Source: Ephydatia muelleri (Eukaryota; Porifera; Demospongiae; Spongillida; Spongillidae). Taken from it: a DNA stretch of 64,000 nt. The stretch lies in contig JABACO010000004.1 of the NCBI GenBank assembly GCA_013339895.1, forward strand, positions 13,311,304-13,375,303, in the 5' to 3' direction. Numbering within the stretch: position 1 is the stretch's first letter; every line of letters starts with the position of its first letter. Of the stretch, positions 1 to 15,196 are shown in pieces. The notes under the pieces were generated by a model, which saw only the letters and a program-made list of their open reading frames with translations, was not told the DNA's origin and did no database searches. A program made the translations under genes and the position numbers.

Positions 1-338
1 GAACGCTGCTCAGTTCCAGACGATCGTACCAAATTAACGGACCCCAAGTGAATATAACCTTGCGCCTCCCACGTCGCCGGCAGTATTCAAAACGGCACGC
101 GTAAGGCTATTTGCTAAGCACTCACATCATCCTCTAGTCGTGTAATAAAGCTTTCCTATTTGCCATCATCTTGCTAAAATCATCGTCTTATATCTGCCAC
201 GCCCACTCGGCTACGATTTCGGTCTCACACAACTTTCAGCTCACACATACTCATGCTGGCTCCCACTTGTGCACACACTTGCATTGTTACGTACATGGCC
301 CTGTACACTATCGTATGGCATATTTTCTTATACACAAC

Positions 339-496
<158 letters not shown>

Positions 497-779
497 ATGT
501 ACAGCATACTTGCACACACCTGCAGTTATACATGTGGCAAACAATACACCTGTCTGATGATGGTACAAACACTCTCACTCACAAACATTGTCACATGCAC
601 ATGTATTCTATTCAATTCAACTGTACTTGTGCATGCCTGTACAGACCACTGATTCTATGTAAATTTGTGTACCAAGCTTTCTGTACATGTATCGTGTCTC
701 CAAGTATTGAATACATTGTGTCCCCATCTGGTACTCTAAATGTACACAAACATTGCACACTTGCACACACACACCACTG

Positions 780-1845
780 TATAAATGTGGCAATACACAT
801 GCAAAAACGCTCACACACAACATATAGATACACAGACACACACATGACGTACACCCACAAACACACACACATACGGACACGGACACACAGGTACACATGG
901 ACACACACACAACACACAGACACACACACACAGACACACACACAGAGACACACACACACAGACACACACATAGACACACACACACCATACACACAGACAC
1001 ACACACACAGACACACAGACACATACACAGACGCACACACACACAGACACACAGACACACACACACATAGACACACACACAACATACACACAGACACACA
1101 CACACAGACACACAGATGCACACACACAGACACACACACACAGACACTCACACAGACACATACACACAGACACATACACACAGACACATACACACAGACA
1201 CATGCAGGCATGCACAGACACACACACACAGACGCACACACAGACACACACACACAGGCACGCATAGACCCACACAACACACTCTGACACGACAGACACA
1301 TACACAGACACAGACACACACAGACATGCACAGAGACACACACAGACATGCACATGAAATACACAGACACACACATGACATACACACAGACTCACACACA
1401 CGACAGACAGACACACAGACGCGGGCACACATGGACACACAAGCATAGACACACACATGCACAGACACACACATGCAGACGCACACACATGCACAGACAC
1501 ACACACGCACACACAAGATACACACATGCCATACACACACTACAGACACAGACACACAAGCACACAAAGACACACACACGAAATACACAAACACACCTAC
1601 AGACACACACATGAAATACACAGATACGCACACAGATACGCACACAGACATACATGCACACAGACTCATACAAAAAAATACATATAGACACACACACGAA
1701 ATACACATAGACACACACATGCAGACACACACAGAGACAGACATGCACACACATGGACACACAGATACACACACGACATGGACACACAGATACACACACG
1801 ACATACACACAGACACACACATATACAGACACACATGTAGCTACA
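780..1845. repeat. CACAGA/CACACA-type degenerate minisatellite
   Basis: About 1 kb of interlaced ACACAGAC, ACACATG and ACACACAC words with no fixed longer period. All open frames here are low-complexity artefacts. The right arm carries the complementary TCTGTGTG array at 3460-5345, which is nearly twice as long. Confidence 0.95.
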
Positions 1846-2283
1846 TGTACCTGTGTGTATGTACCGTCTCTAAAGTGCGAGCTCTATGTCATATATTGGT
1901 TCTCAGCCCCCATAGGATTGGTGTCCCATACCACTGTATGCATGTGGCAAAGTATATCACTGTATTCACCACAGCACTGGGCCCCATGGTACAATATTAA
2001 AAAGTGTGTGTGTGTGTGTGTGGGGGGGTGGCTGATTTCTTTGGAGCAAAATGAATAATTAAATATACAAGTCTACATGTAGAGATGCACGAATTTATTT
2101 TTAATCATGATGCGTACGATGTTGTCATCGAAAAAGTTGTTGTCGGCTATCATTCCTTGACGAGATTTACACAGTTGGCCAAAAATTGTTGTGGTGTGTG
2201 TGTGGAGGGTCCCTGCAGCAACGTGCATAAGACTTTAAGTTCTTACACACTCACATCCATCTTTTTGTAGTTAAGTACAATTG

Positions 2284-2529
2284 TGTAATAAAGCTTTCTT
2301 GTTTGGCAAAATCCTTGATCCTTGAACAACTTCTTATCATTCTTTATGCCTCCACTACTCAGCTAGGTGGCTTGTGTACCAGTTGCAGAGACTTGAGTCT
2401 CTCTTTGCCCATACAATATTTAGCTCACACAGAGTACATGAACATGCCCTCATGTTGGTTCACACACCCTGATGCATGTGTATATGTTGTGCAAATGCGT
2501 CTGTACATCCTGAGCGCACACACACACAC

Positions 2530-2591
<62 letters not shown>

Positions 2592-2600
2592 AATCTCTGT
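2284..2600. repeat. Diverged second copy of the left-arm start module plus (CA)n tract
   Basis: The stretch beginning GTAATAAAGCTTTC repeats the arrangement found at 143-500 in diverged form: AATAAAGCTTTC, then a pyrimidine-rich stretch, then a CA tract (2517-2591). The left arm is therefore itself built of repeated modules. Confidence 0.7.
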
Positions 2601-2967
2601 GTTTCCTCTGTATTGTTGCAAGCAGACGTATACTCTTCTCTCATCTTGCACTCAGTACAAGTGCTCGTCTGACCTGTAAAAAAAGCCTTTTCGGAGTACA
2701 GTATAATGAATATCGTTACTAGCTTGCTATCGATATGTCTGTGTAAACTTACCTGACCTACCACGATCTGCAACGATAAGGGATGGTACCATCGCAGGTC
2801 TCACAGGCCTACTGTTTTCATCAGCACAATGTTGTGTGTCCCGTGTCGTACTAATTGAATGCAGCGAATTAAACGAGTGTACATGAACTCAGATTGCTGT
2901 TCCTCACCATAAGTACAAAGTGTGTAGTGCCTTCTACGAGTAGTCATTTAATTTAGTGTGCTGCCTT

Positions 2968-3044
2968 AGTCTCGTACCCAGACCCAGATTCCCAACAGCT
3001 GCGGGTGGCGCAGCTGTTGGGAATATGGGTCTGGGTACGAGACT
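2968..3044. mobile_element. Short hairpin MITE with 9-bp target-site duplication
   Basis: A 77-bp stem-loop runs from AGTCTCGTACCCAGACCC to its reverse complement GGGTCTGGGTACGAGACT. The inner stem is CCCAACAGCTGCG paired with CGCAGCTGTTGGG. It is flanked on both sides by GTGCTGCCT, as expected of a target-site duplication. It lies near the centre of the 6-kb inverted repeat. A related but eroded sequence (GTACGACGAGAC ... GGGTCTGGGCACGAGACC) occurs at about 11085-11148. Confidence 0.8.
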
Positions 3045-3459
3045 AGTGCTGCCTCTTCTTGAAGGATGTACCACGCAGTTTTTTATGAAGGGCGATGGTT
3101 CTGCCTGGCGATGTCATTGCTGATTGCGGTAGGTCAGGGCCCGTGGTAAGTTTACACAGACACAATGGATAGCAATATTCATCATTCCACAACAGAAGCC
3201 TCTTGAGCTTGTTAGCAAACCATGGCATATCCTTACATGCATGACTTGTCCCTTGTGTCAGGGGACAGTCCTATAAGGACACAATGTATGCATAAAGGAC
3301 CACTCCAATGACACTACATGTGTAGACATGTCTCATGGTCTCATGAGCTGTTCAATAGATAGATCAAAAATGCATGTGCGAGAAGGCATTCAGTGAGAGA
3401 AAATTTGTGTACCATCATTATCAGAGAGCACTACTGTTTTTTTTCCACATGAACAACAG

Positions 3460-5345
3460 TGTGTGCTTGTGTAACACGTGTCTGTGCACATGTGCGAGTC
3501 TGTGTGTATTGTGTGTGTATCTGTGAGTGTGTGTCTGTTGTGTCTGTGCATGTGTGTCTATATGTATTTTGTGTGTGCGAGTCTGTGCAAGTCTGCGTGT
3601 CTGTGTGTTTCTGTGTGTGTGTCTGTGTATTTCGTGAGTGTATATATTTCGTGTGTGTGTCTGTGTGCTTGTGTGTCCGTGTGTGTGTGTGTGTGTGTGT
3701 GTCTGTCATGTGTGTGTGTGTGTGTCTGTCATGTGTGTATGTTCCTCTGTGTGTCTGAGTGTTTTGTGTGACTGTCTCGTGTGTGTGTGTCTGTGTATTT
3801 CGTGTGTGCCTGTGTATGCATGTGTGTCTGTGTGTGCTAGTGTGTATTTCCATGTGTGTGTGTTTGTATATGTGTGTGTTGTGTGTTTTGTGTGTCCATG
3901 TGTGTGTCTGTGTATCTGTGTGTGTGTGTTTGTATGCGTCAGTGTGTATGTCATGTGTGTGTCTGTGTGCGTTTGTGTGTGTGTGTGCGTTAGTGTGTCT
4001 GTGTGTGTATGTCATGTGTCTGTGTGTGTCTGTGTGAGTGTGTGCGCGTTAGTGTGTCTGTGTGCGTGTTTGTATGCGTCTGTGTGTACAGTGTATGTCA
4101 TGTGTGTGCGTTTGTGTGTGTGTGTGTGTGTTAGTGTGTCTGTGTGTGCATTTGTGTGTCTGTGTGTGTATGTCATGTGTCTGTGCCTGTGTGTGTGTGT
4201 GTGTGTGCATTTGTGTGTCAGTGTGTGTGTGTGCGTTAGTGTGTCTGTGTGTGCATTTGTGTGTCTGTGTGTGCATTTGTGTGTCTGTGTGTGTGTGCGT
4301 TAGTGTGTCTGTGTGTGCATTTGTGTGTGTATGTCATGTGTGTGTGTGTGCCTGTGCGTGTGCATGTGTGTGTTTGGTACACAAATTGAAATGCAGTCTG
4401 TGTGTGCATTTGTGTGTCTGTGTGTGTATGTCATGTGTGTGTGTGTTAGTGTGTCTGTGTGTGTATGTCATGTCTGTCTGTGTGTGCATGTGTGTGTATG
4501 TCATGTCTGTCTGTGTGTGCATGTGTGTGCTAGTGTGTATTTTATGCATGTGTGTGCATGTGTGTCTGTGTGTGCTATTGTGTATTTCCATGTGTGTATG
4601 TGTACGTGTGTGTGTGTGCGTGTGTGTGTTTGTCATATGTGTGTCGTGTGTTTTGTGTGTCCATGTGTGTGTCTGTGTATCTGTGTGTGTGTGTTGTATG
4701 CGTCTGTGTGTATGTCATGTGTGTGTCTGTGTGCGTTAGTGTGTGTGTGTGCGTTAGTGTGTCTGTGTGTGTGTATGTGTATATGTCATGTGTGCGTGTG
4801 TGTTTGTGTGTGTGTGCGTTAGTGTGTCTGTGTGTGTGTTTGAATGCATCTGTGTGTATGTAGTGTGTCTGTGTGTGCTAGGGTATTTCATGCATGTGTG
4901 TGTGCATGTGTGTCTGTGTGCTAGTGTGTATTTCCATGTTGGTGTGTACGTGTGTGTGTGTTTGTCATATGTGTGTTGTTGTTTTTGTGTGTCCATGTTG
5001 GTCTGTGTATCTGTGTGCGTGTGTTTGAATGAGGTCTGTGTGTATGTCATGTGTGGGTCTGTGTGCGTTTAGTGGGTGTGTGCGTGTGTATGCGTCTGTG
5101 TGTATGTCATGTGTGTGGTCTGTGGCGTTTGGTGTGTGTGTGTTAGTTGTGTCTGTTGTGTGCATTTGTGTGTCTGTGTGTGCTGTGTGTGTGTCTGTGA
5201 GTGGTGTGTGTGGCTTAGTGTGTCTGTGTGTGTTTGTATGAGTCTGTGTGTATGTCATGTGTGTATGTTGTGTGTGCGTTAGTGTGTCTGTGTGGCATTG
5301 TATGTCTGTGTGTGTATGTCATGTGTGTGTGTGTGTGCCTGTGCA
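3460..5345. repeat. TCTGTGTG/TATGTCATG degenerate minisatellite
   Basis: Right-arm counterpart of the 780-1845 array, about 1.9 kb long. It contains an embedded partial copy of GGTACACAAATTGAAATGCA at 4376, which also occurs at 5367. That shows internal duplication of the arm module. Confidence 0.93.
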
Positions 5346-5514
5346 TGTGGTTTTATGCAAGCTTGGTACACAAATTGAAATGCAATCAGCTGAATTGAAT
5401 AGAATACAGTACTTGTGCATATGACAAGTTGTGAGTGAGTGTTGTACCATCATCAGACAGGTGTATGTTTGCCACATGTATAAACTGGTGTGTGCAAGTA
5501 CGCTGTACATGAGT

Positions 5515-5516
5515 GG

Positions 5517-5560
<44 letters not shown>

Positions 5561-5593
5561 TGTGTGTGTGTGGTGTGTGTGTGTGGGTGTGTG

Positions 5594-5628
<35 letters not shown>

Positions 5629-5640
5629 GTGTGTGTGTGC
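5515..5640. repeat. (TG)n microsatellite
   Basis: Interrupted TG dinucleotide tract, the inverted counterpart of 341-494. Confidence 0.95.
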
Positions 5641-5972
5641 GGTTTGTGTATAAGGAAAATATGCCCTACGATAGTGTACAGGGCCATGCACGTAACAATG
5701 CAAGTGTGTGCACAAGTGGGAGCCAGCATGAGTATGTGTGAGCTGAAAGTTGTGTGAGACCGAAATCGTAGCCGAGTGGGCGTGGCAGATATAAGACGAT
5801 GATTTAGCAGATGATGGGCAAATAGGAAAGCTTTATTACACGACTAGAGGATGATGTGAGTGCTAGCAAATAGCCTACGCGTGCCGTTTTGATACTGCCG
5901 GCGACGTGGGAGGCGCAAGGTTATATTCATGGGGTCCGTTATTTGGTACGATCGTCTCGAACTGAGTAGCGT

Positions 5973-6909
5973 TTCTTCTTCTTTTAACTTTCCCGCATAA
6001 ACTCACTGCCTGAGTGAGACAAAACAGTTGGGAACGGCTAGCTTAGTTTAAGGGAGAAATGGGGGAACAAAGAAGTTATCAAAATTATTGTGGATTGGGA
6101 GAATGGAACACGGGTGCATGCAAAAATGGTGCAATCGAGCGGGAAAATGTGCATTACCTTTGCACAGCTGTATCTCCGTGACGGATAGAGTAAAAATTAC
6201 GAACTGAACACATCAAAGCAACAGGACCCCTGTATGTACATACGGAATTTGAAGCGATTTAAACTCCTAGCTGAAGATGTGACGGTTTTGAACCCCATGG
6301 GGTATCGGACTTCGTAGCATCAGCAAGGAACTAGTGCAAGGCCCCAAAATAAGTTTCCCCGTAGTGAAATGGTGTAGGAAGTGTTGAAAATAGGAAGTCG
6401 ATAGCGTTAACCGTTGGGAAGTTATAGCGTTTCACCCGCGATGCATTTTTATAACATTTTTAATATATCCGTGGGGCAATTTTCGCGCGAAACTGTCCCA
6501 TATATCATAATCGGAACCGATTTATGGTACAATTATAAACTAGTTTAAAATTCAATTGGAAAAAAAAAAAAGATGACCGCCTATGTATGGGCCATTTCTG
6601 GATATGCACGCTCAAATGAAATTCGTGGGTGCGTTTGACGCCAAAACATTCAGCAAACCACAAACGGATTCAACATTTGTCGGCAGTTGTTTTAACTTCC
6701 TTCTGGCCTGTCGTGGATATGTCATTAGAGCGAGTTGATGTGTGTTTCTTGGTATGTGCAACGTGATGCTGTTTTGTGCTTGAACTATTAAAGCTTTACA
6801 CAGCTACGATTTCAATTCCAGTCCTTAGCATTAACACCGGTTCCATGAGAATCGAATGATTTTAGGCTTATTTTGTCGAAGCTGTATTTTAGAAAAATTA
6901 GTTGGAAAA
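5973..6909. other. Non-coding stretch before the assembly gap
   Basis: AT-leaning unique-looking sequence with no open frame of note, no recognisable domain and no clear exon. Missing 5' exons of the CKAP5-like gene could lie here or in the gap, but I cannot identify any. Confidence 0.6.
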
Positions 6910-7009
6910 NNNNNNNNNNNNNNNNNNNNNNNNNNNNNNNNNNNNNNNNNNNNNNNNNNNNNNNNNNNNNNNNNNNNNNNNNNNNNNNNNNNNNNNNNNN
7001 NNNNNNNNN
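6910..7009. other. Assembly gap (100 N)
   Basis: Exactly 100 consecutive N, the conventional placeholder for a gap of unknown size. It sits just upstream of the first recognisable CKAP5-like exon and may hide the 5' part of that gene. Confidence 1.
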
Positions 7010-7058
7010 TGATGTGGTGTGAGGATATCATCTGACATTACCATCATCCATTCTCTAG

Positions 7059-10263
<3,205 letters not shown>

Positions 10264-10611
10264 GGATCATGAACTAGACAACAATTCAAACAACAAGTTG
10301 TACAAAATGCTGTCTTGGGTGTTCATCATCCAGAAGTAACTACAAACATTGCAACTATTCGCACACCTAGGGCAATCATCAAGCCACACCCCTTCACAGT
10401 AGTCACTCTCAGTAGCCCACTTTAGCCCCGCCCCCCTCATGGCCTTAGCCCCGCCTCCTTACCTCCACTATGGCGGGACACAGGACCTTGAGGAGAGGTT
10501 TGGGAAGGGCAGCAGGTGTGCACTGCTGGAAACAACGGGCCAGGAACAAGATGGTACAGAAGGATTCTTGTCCTTCAAAGCCTCAACAACCTCCTCCTGG
10601 AAGCCTGAAAC
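10264..10611. other. Sequence after the CKAP5-like stop
   Basis: No further TOG-like coding sequence. A GC-box-like cluster (AGCCCCGCCCCCC, AGCCCCGCCTCC) lies at 10423-10458. A modest open frame at 10439-10684 runs into the following purine repeat and looks fortuitous. Confidence 0.5.
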
Positions 10612-10799
10612 TGAAGGGGAGGAGGGAGATGAAAGGAGGGAAGGGATGAAGGGGAGGAGGGAGATGAAAGGAGGGAAGGGATGAAGGGGAGGAGGGAGAT
10701 GAAAGGAGGGAAGGGATGAAGGGGAGGAGGGAGATGAAAGGAGGGAAGGGATGAAGGGGAGGAGGGAGATGAAAGGAGGGAAGGGATGAAGGGGAGGAG
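10612..10799. repeat. 35-bp purine-rich minisatellite
   Basis: About five copies of AGGGGAGGAGGGAGATGAAA followed by GGAGGGAAGGGATGA. It is strongly strand-asymmetric (nearly all purines on the plus strand), so it could form triplex or unusual structures. Confidence 0.95.
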
Positions 10800-11824
10800 A
10801 ACGAATTTAATGTGGCTACGAATGAGATAAGACGTCAAGTCCGCACTCCACAGTGCAAAAATGCTGCAGTCTGGCGGTAATGCGCGCCCTTTGTGCGTGG
10901 TTACGCCAGACTCATGCATGCAGACTTATGTGGAAGCCATGCAGCTGTGGGGTACGTGTAACTATTGATCATTGTCATGGCACGAGAGACTACCCGCACC
11001 CTTCCTCTCTTTATTCTTAAAATCCTGTATCCGCCCCTGCCACTAGACGTAGTGTTATACATTTTGCTTACGTCTACGTCAGGGGTCTGTGTACGACGAG
11101 ACTTGTGACAGCTGCGGGTGCTTCGATACATTGGGTCTGGGCACGAGACCACCTCCTACCTACCAACTTACCTAACTAATTTTAAAAAAGCACACCCACA
11201 AAACCACAGCCCCTCCTCTTTCGACCTTGTAACCCTTATTGAGGCGCCACGTGGAAATAATTAGGGCACTTTTCTGTGGCAACCTACGAACGAGTTTCGG
11301 GCTATCTTGCAGCCAGAGTATTTAAAGAAGATGCACCGCAGCCTCTCCTCTTTCGACCGAAGGAGCACGACCCCTACTAGGGAGGGATACGTGTCAATAC
11401 ATGGCAAAATGGAGGAGGCGCCATGGAAACAGGGTAGAACGGTGCAGGTGTTGTCGGCGAGTGCAGGCTAGTAAGGGCTACCTTTGTATCACAAGGTATG
11501 ATATGTATCTGTTTGTGTTCATGAGTGCGTTACGACGATACTCCAGCAGATGCTATTCGCGACCTGGAGTCGAAGTATATCAGAGGCATTCCAAATATGT
11601 AAGTCGCGCCATTATCGGGAAGTGTACGTTGTCATAAACATACGAGCATTGTTGGTAATAAACATATGAGCATTGAAAATTCAGAAAAATGGTTATGTTG
11701 GCCTAACGTAACATAGCTGTGCCTAGGTTTACTTTCTCGAAGTCCTGACTCCTTATTCGTTCGGTAAGTGCTCTCGATGTCACTAAGAATGGTTAGTAGT
11801 GCTGTGTTTTGTTTTTTCCCCAGC
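10800..11824. other. Intergenic region with an eroded MITE and a possible 5' exon
   Basis: At 11085-11148 there is a diverged relative of the hairpin MITE seen at 2968. A TATTTAAAG box near 11320 precedes an ATG at 11409 in good context (CAAAATGG) opening MEEAPWKQGRTVQ. A second exon-like piece at about 11547-11598 ends at a strong GTAAGT donor. I do not recognise the protein and the splice phases are not decisive. Confidence 0.3.
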
Positions 11825-12150
11825 TTTTTCTTTTTCCAGCTTTTCCATGCCTACCAGCTGCTCGAGAAAAGTGGGCGGTGTTGCGGTGCGCGTCGTTTGA
11901 AATATCATTGAATTGTGCTAAAACGATGGAACGACAGCAGGGAATACAAGGTTTGTTCGTTTGTCTAGCTCTGAAATGTATTTTAACAGCTTTTCCATGC
12001 CTACCCCAGCTGCTGGATAAAGTGGGTGGTGTAGCGGTGCGCGTCGGAAACATTTCTAATTTCATTTACCTCAGTCCTAAAATGTTCAAAAGACAAAAGA
12101 AAAGAGAGATCAAGGTTTGTTGGTTTGCTTTGCTTTTTCTGGCTCTGCGT
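11825..12150. repeat. Tandem duplication of a ~155-bp segment
   Basis: CAGCTTTTCCATGCCTACC, followed by GCTGCT, a GTGGGYGGTG stretch and GGTGCGCGTCG, occurs at about 11836 and again at about 11987. Both copies are followed by a diverged stretch ending CAAGGTTTGTT. The second copy has an open frame ending at a possible donor (ATCAAG before GTTTGT), so duplicated exons are possible, but the product is not recognised. Confidence 0.6.
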
Positions 12151-12210
12151 TGTTTATTACCCTGTTTTGTGTTTTATAGTGTAGTGCATTGAATAGCTAG
12201 CTCTAAGTCT

Positions 12211-12965
12211 TGGTGTGAGCATGGTGTATGGGTGTGGTGTGAGCATGGTGTATGGGTGTGGTGTGAGCATGGTGTATGGGTGTGGTGTGAGCGTGGTGTA
12301 TGGGTGTGCTGTGAGCATGGTGTATGGGTGTGATGTGAGCATGGTGTATGGGTGTGATGTGAGCATGGTGTATGGGTGTGATGTGAGCATGGTGGGGTGT
12401 GGTGTGAGCATGGTGTATGGGTGTGGTGTGAGCATGGTGTATGGGTGTGGTGTGAGCATGGTGTATGGGGTGTGGTGTGAGCATGGTGTATGGGTATGAT
12501 GTGAGCATGGTGTATGGGTGTGATGTGAGCATGGTGTATGGGTGTGGTGTGAGCATGGTGTATGGGTGTGGTGTGAGCATGGTGTATGGGTGTGTGTGAG
12601 CATGGTGTATGGGTGTGGTGTGAGCATGGTGTATGGGTGTGATGTGAGCATGGTGTATGGGTGGGTGTGAGCATGGTGTATGGGTGTGATGTGAGCATGG
12701 TGTATGGGTGTGATGTGAGCATGGTGTATGGGATGGGTGTGTGGTGAGCATGGTGTATGGGTGTGGGTGAGCATGTGAGCATGGTGTATGGGTGTGGTGT
12801 GAGCGTGGTGTATGGGCGTGGTGTGAGCATGGTGTATGGGTGTGATGTGAGCGTGGTGTATGGGTGTGGTGTGAGCATGGTGTATGGGTGTGATGTGAGC
12901 ATGGTGTATGGGTGTGGTGTGAGCATGGTGTATGGATGTGGTGTGAGCATGGTCCATGGGTTGTG
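12211..12965 (+). repeat. 24-bp minisatellite array (forward orientation)
   Basis: GAGCATGGTGTATGGGTGTG plus GTGT repeated about 31 times with small indels. The same repeat appears reverse-complemented at 20209-20925 and forward again at 20926-21060. Frames reading MVYGCGVS or HTPCSH across it are artefacts. Confidence 0.97.
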
Positions 12966-13605
12966 GATACAATAACCAAAGGGTATGTTCTCCCCTTATT
13001 TTTAGAACCTACACCATACCCACGCCCTAATCTATTGGTGTTGTTGTGTGATACTGGCTGCGTGCACAGGCAACGCTGCCACAAAGTATGTGGTCAAGTG
13101 CATGGTGCAGGAGTTTGGGAGGGAGCTCGGATTTCTATGCAGCTCAGTATATGACAACCATTAAATGCAGCCCAGTATATGACACCATAAATGAAGATAA
13201 ACAACTCTCTGGGGCAGAAGTGTGTGTCCAGTCCAGCACCCGGAACTCACTATAAAGGTAAAAAGTGTAATCCATGAGTGTTGGAGAGCAGAGAAAACAA
13301 AGAACTTGGCAAAAGTAAAAATCTCCGCTGCTGGTGTCATGACAGATTAGAGGAGATGCAATTGCAAAATATCATTAGGCTTAGAAAGCTGCCACTTCCA
13401 CTTGCAGTGTATAAAAGTACTGGCAGCAAGTTACAATCTTTGAGGAATGCAGGTGTTTCAGGGAAGAAGACTAAGGTGTGCTACAGTGACTGTGTATGCT
13501 GAAGGACTTATCAAAATGGAATAAACAAGAGCTACAGGCCTACTTAACCCTCGACCAGCGGTAATTAATATTCATGACACATGACGTATCGCGGAGGGTT
13601 TTTAC
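12966..13605. other. Unassigned sequence between minisatellite and Tc1-like element
   Basis: No recognisable domain. It contains a short direct repeat, TGCAGCYCAGTATATGACA, at about 13139 and 13167. It may be remaining DIRS-flank sequence displaced by the transposon, but no homology to the retroelement could be seen. Confidence 0.4.
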
Positions 13606-13725
13606 TAACGCAACGTAAATTTCTACGTTCGTAACCTACTACGTTATCCGCGTAATATTTTACGTTCGTAGAAAAGTGCGCTATGTAGGTAGAAAACTAC
13701 GTTACGTTCGTACTACGGTCAACAT
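13606..13725 (+). repeat. Left terminal inverted repeat of the Tc1-like element
   Basis: Outer 45 bp match the right end closely. The inner part consists of several TACGTTCGTA and TACGTTACG words with indels relative to the right end. Confidence 0.85.
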
Positions 13726-13897
13726 GATAACATCTTCAGAACAAATGTCCGACAATTGTTCTATACAGCTGCAGGAATCAAATAGGCCACAACAGCTGTG
13801 TCGTTCACCTTGCGTTTGCCGTAACCAAAGGTACGTGCATGGTACAAGCGCTACGAAGGCTCATGTGTTTAGTCCTTAGTTTTGATCTGGCATTGAT

Positions 13898-15053
13898 ATG
13901 GTGTTTTCTGCGTACGAGAAGCAAAGGATTCTGTTTTACCATCACCAGGGAAGTACTAGTAGAGCGATTAGAAATTTGTTGCTTGGGGAGGGGATACGGG
14001 TAAGTCACGTGGGTGTATACTGTTTTCTTAAAGGTTTGAAAACCGTGGAACGATCTCACGCCGCCACGGATCTGGGAGACCATCAAAGATAACAGAGGAG
14101 GTGAAGAGAATCGTAGAGGGTCAAATGCAGCTTGATGACGAAACAACCGCAACTCAGCTTCGTAGGCTTTTGGCGCAGCAAGGTGTGTAATTAAAATTAA
14201 CTGACTCGCTTCATTGTCCGATTCACTCTAAGGCCATGAATTATCGCTTCGCACCATTCTGCGCGCTCGGACTAGCCTTGGATGGGTATTTCGAGGCAGC
14301 GCTTATTGCCAAACGATCAGGTACGATGTCGTATCGCCAGAGAAGAGCTATTGTTGACAGGTCTGTCTAGGGAGGGGAATAAAGTCAAGCGCTTTGAATG
14401 GTGCCAGGAATATCAGCAAGATAACTTTGACGACGTTATATGGACAGACGAGTCTTCTATTCAGCTCGAGACTCATCGAAGAACGTGCTGCAGAAAGATT
14501 GGCCAACCCCCTAAACCGAAGCCTAGGTAATGCCCTTGTGTTTTATGGCAAGCGCTGTTATCATTGTCTATACCATCTATGGACTTACCACAAATTAAAG
14601 ACCTAAACATCCGGTCAAGGTACACGTCTGGGGGGCAATCAGCGTGAATGGTCCAGCTTCACTGTGCATATTTGATGGTATTATGGATGCTCCGCTGTAT
14701 GTCAACATCATGGATACAACATTGCTGCCATTCATTTCACAAAAGTTCCCATCCTCGCATCGTTTTATGGCAGATAACGACCCAAAGCACACATCCAAAC
14801 TAGCACAACAGTTCTTGAAGGAGAAACATGTGAACTGGTGGAGAACCCCTGCTGAGTCACCGGACCTAAACCCTATTGAGAATCTGTGGCACGAGATGAA
14901 GGAGTACATGAGAAGAGAGGTGAAGCCGAAGAACAAGGAGGAACTCATCAATGGAATAAAGGCATTCTGGAGGACAGTGACACCAAAGTTAGTGTTAAAT
15001 ACATCAGACACTTAAAGAAAGTAATTCCTAAGGCTATAGAACTACCAGGGTAA
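13898..15053 (+). pseudogene. Tc1-like DD34E transposase with three short introns and two frameshifts
   Basis: Cut-and-paste transposase. An N-terminal helix-turn-helix part (YEKQRILFYHHQGSTSRAIR) is followed by the GSGRPSKI linker typical of Tc1. The catalytic DDE domain shows VIWTDES (first Asp), ADNDPKHTSK (second Asp) and SPDLNPIENLW (Glu); the second Asp and the Glu are separated by 34 residues. Three segments that interrupt the family alignment have GT and AG ends and restore frame when removed: 14183-14232 (50 bp), 14321-14370 (50 bp) and 14527-14600 (74 bp). One-base shifts near 14030 and near 14988 break the frame; the expected C-terminus (YIRHLKKVIPKAIELPG) lies in the shifted frame up to stop 15051. 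Length without introns is close to the usual ~340 residues. As it reads, it is inactive. Confidence 0.87.
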
Positions 15054-15196
15054 TGCAACAGGATATTGATTTTGTAGTGTTGATTGTAAAATATATGTCA
15101 ACTGATGTCATGACTTTTAATTCTAAATATACTTATAGACCACACCCTCCTTAACCACCCCACTCTAATTAGTCCACACTGGCACCCCTTATCGGC

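Noticed and set aside
12157..13084. Long frames reading HTPCSHH/MVYGCGVS
   Set aside because: Translation of the 24-bp minisatellite; equally long frames occur in several frames and again at 20071-21067.
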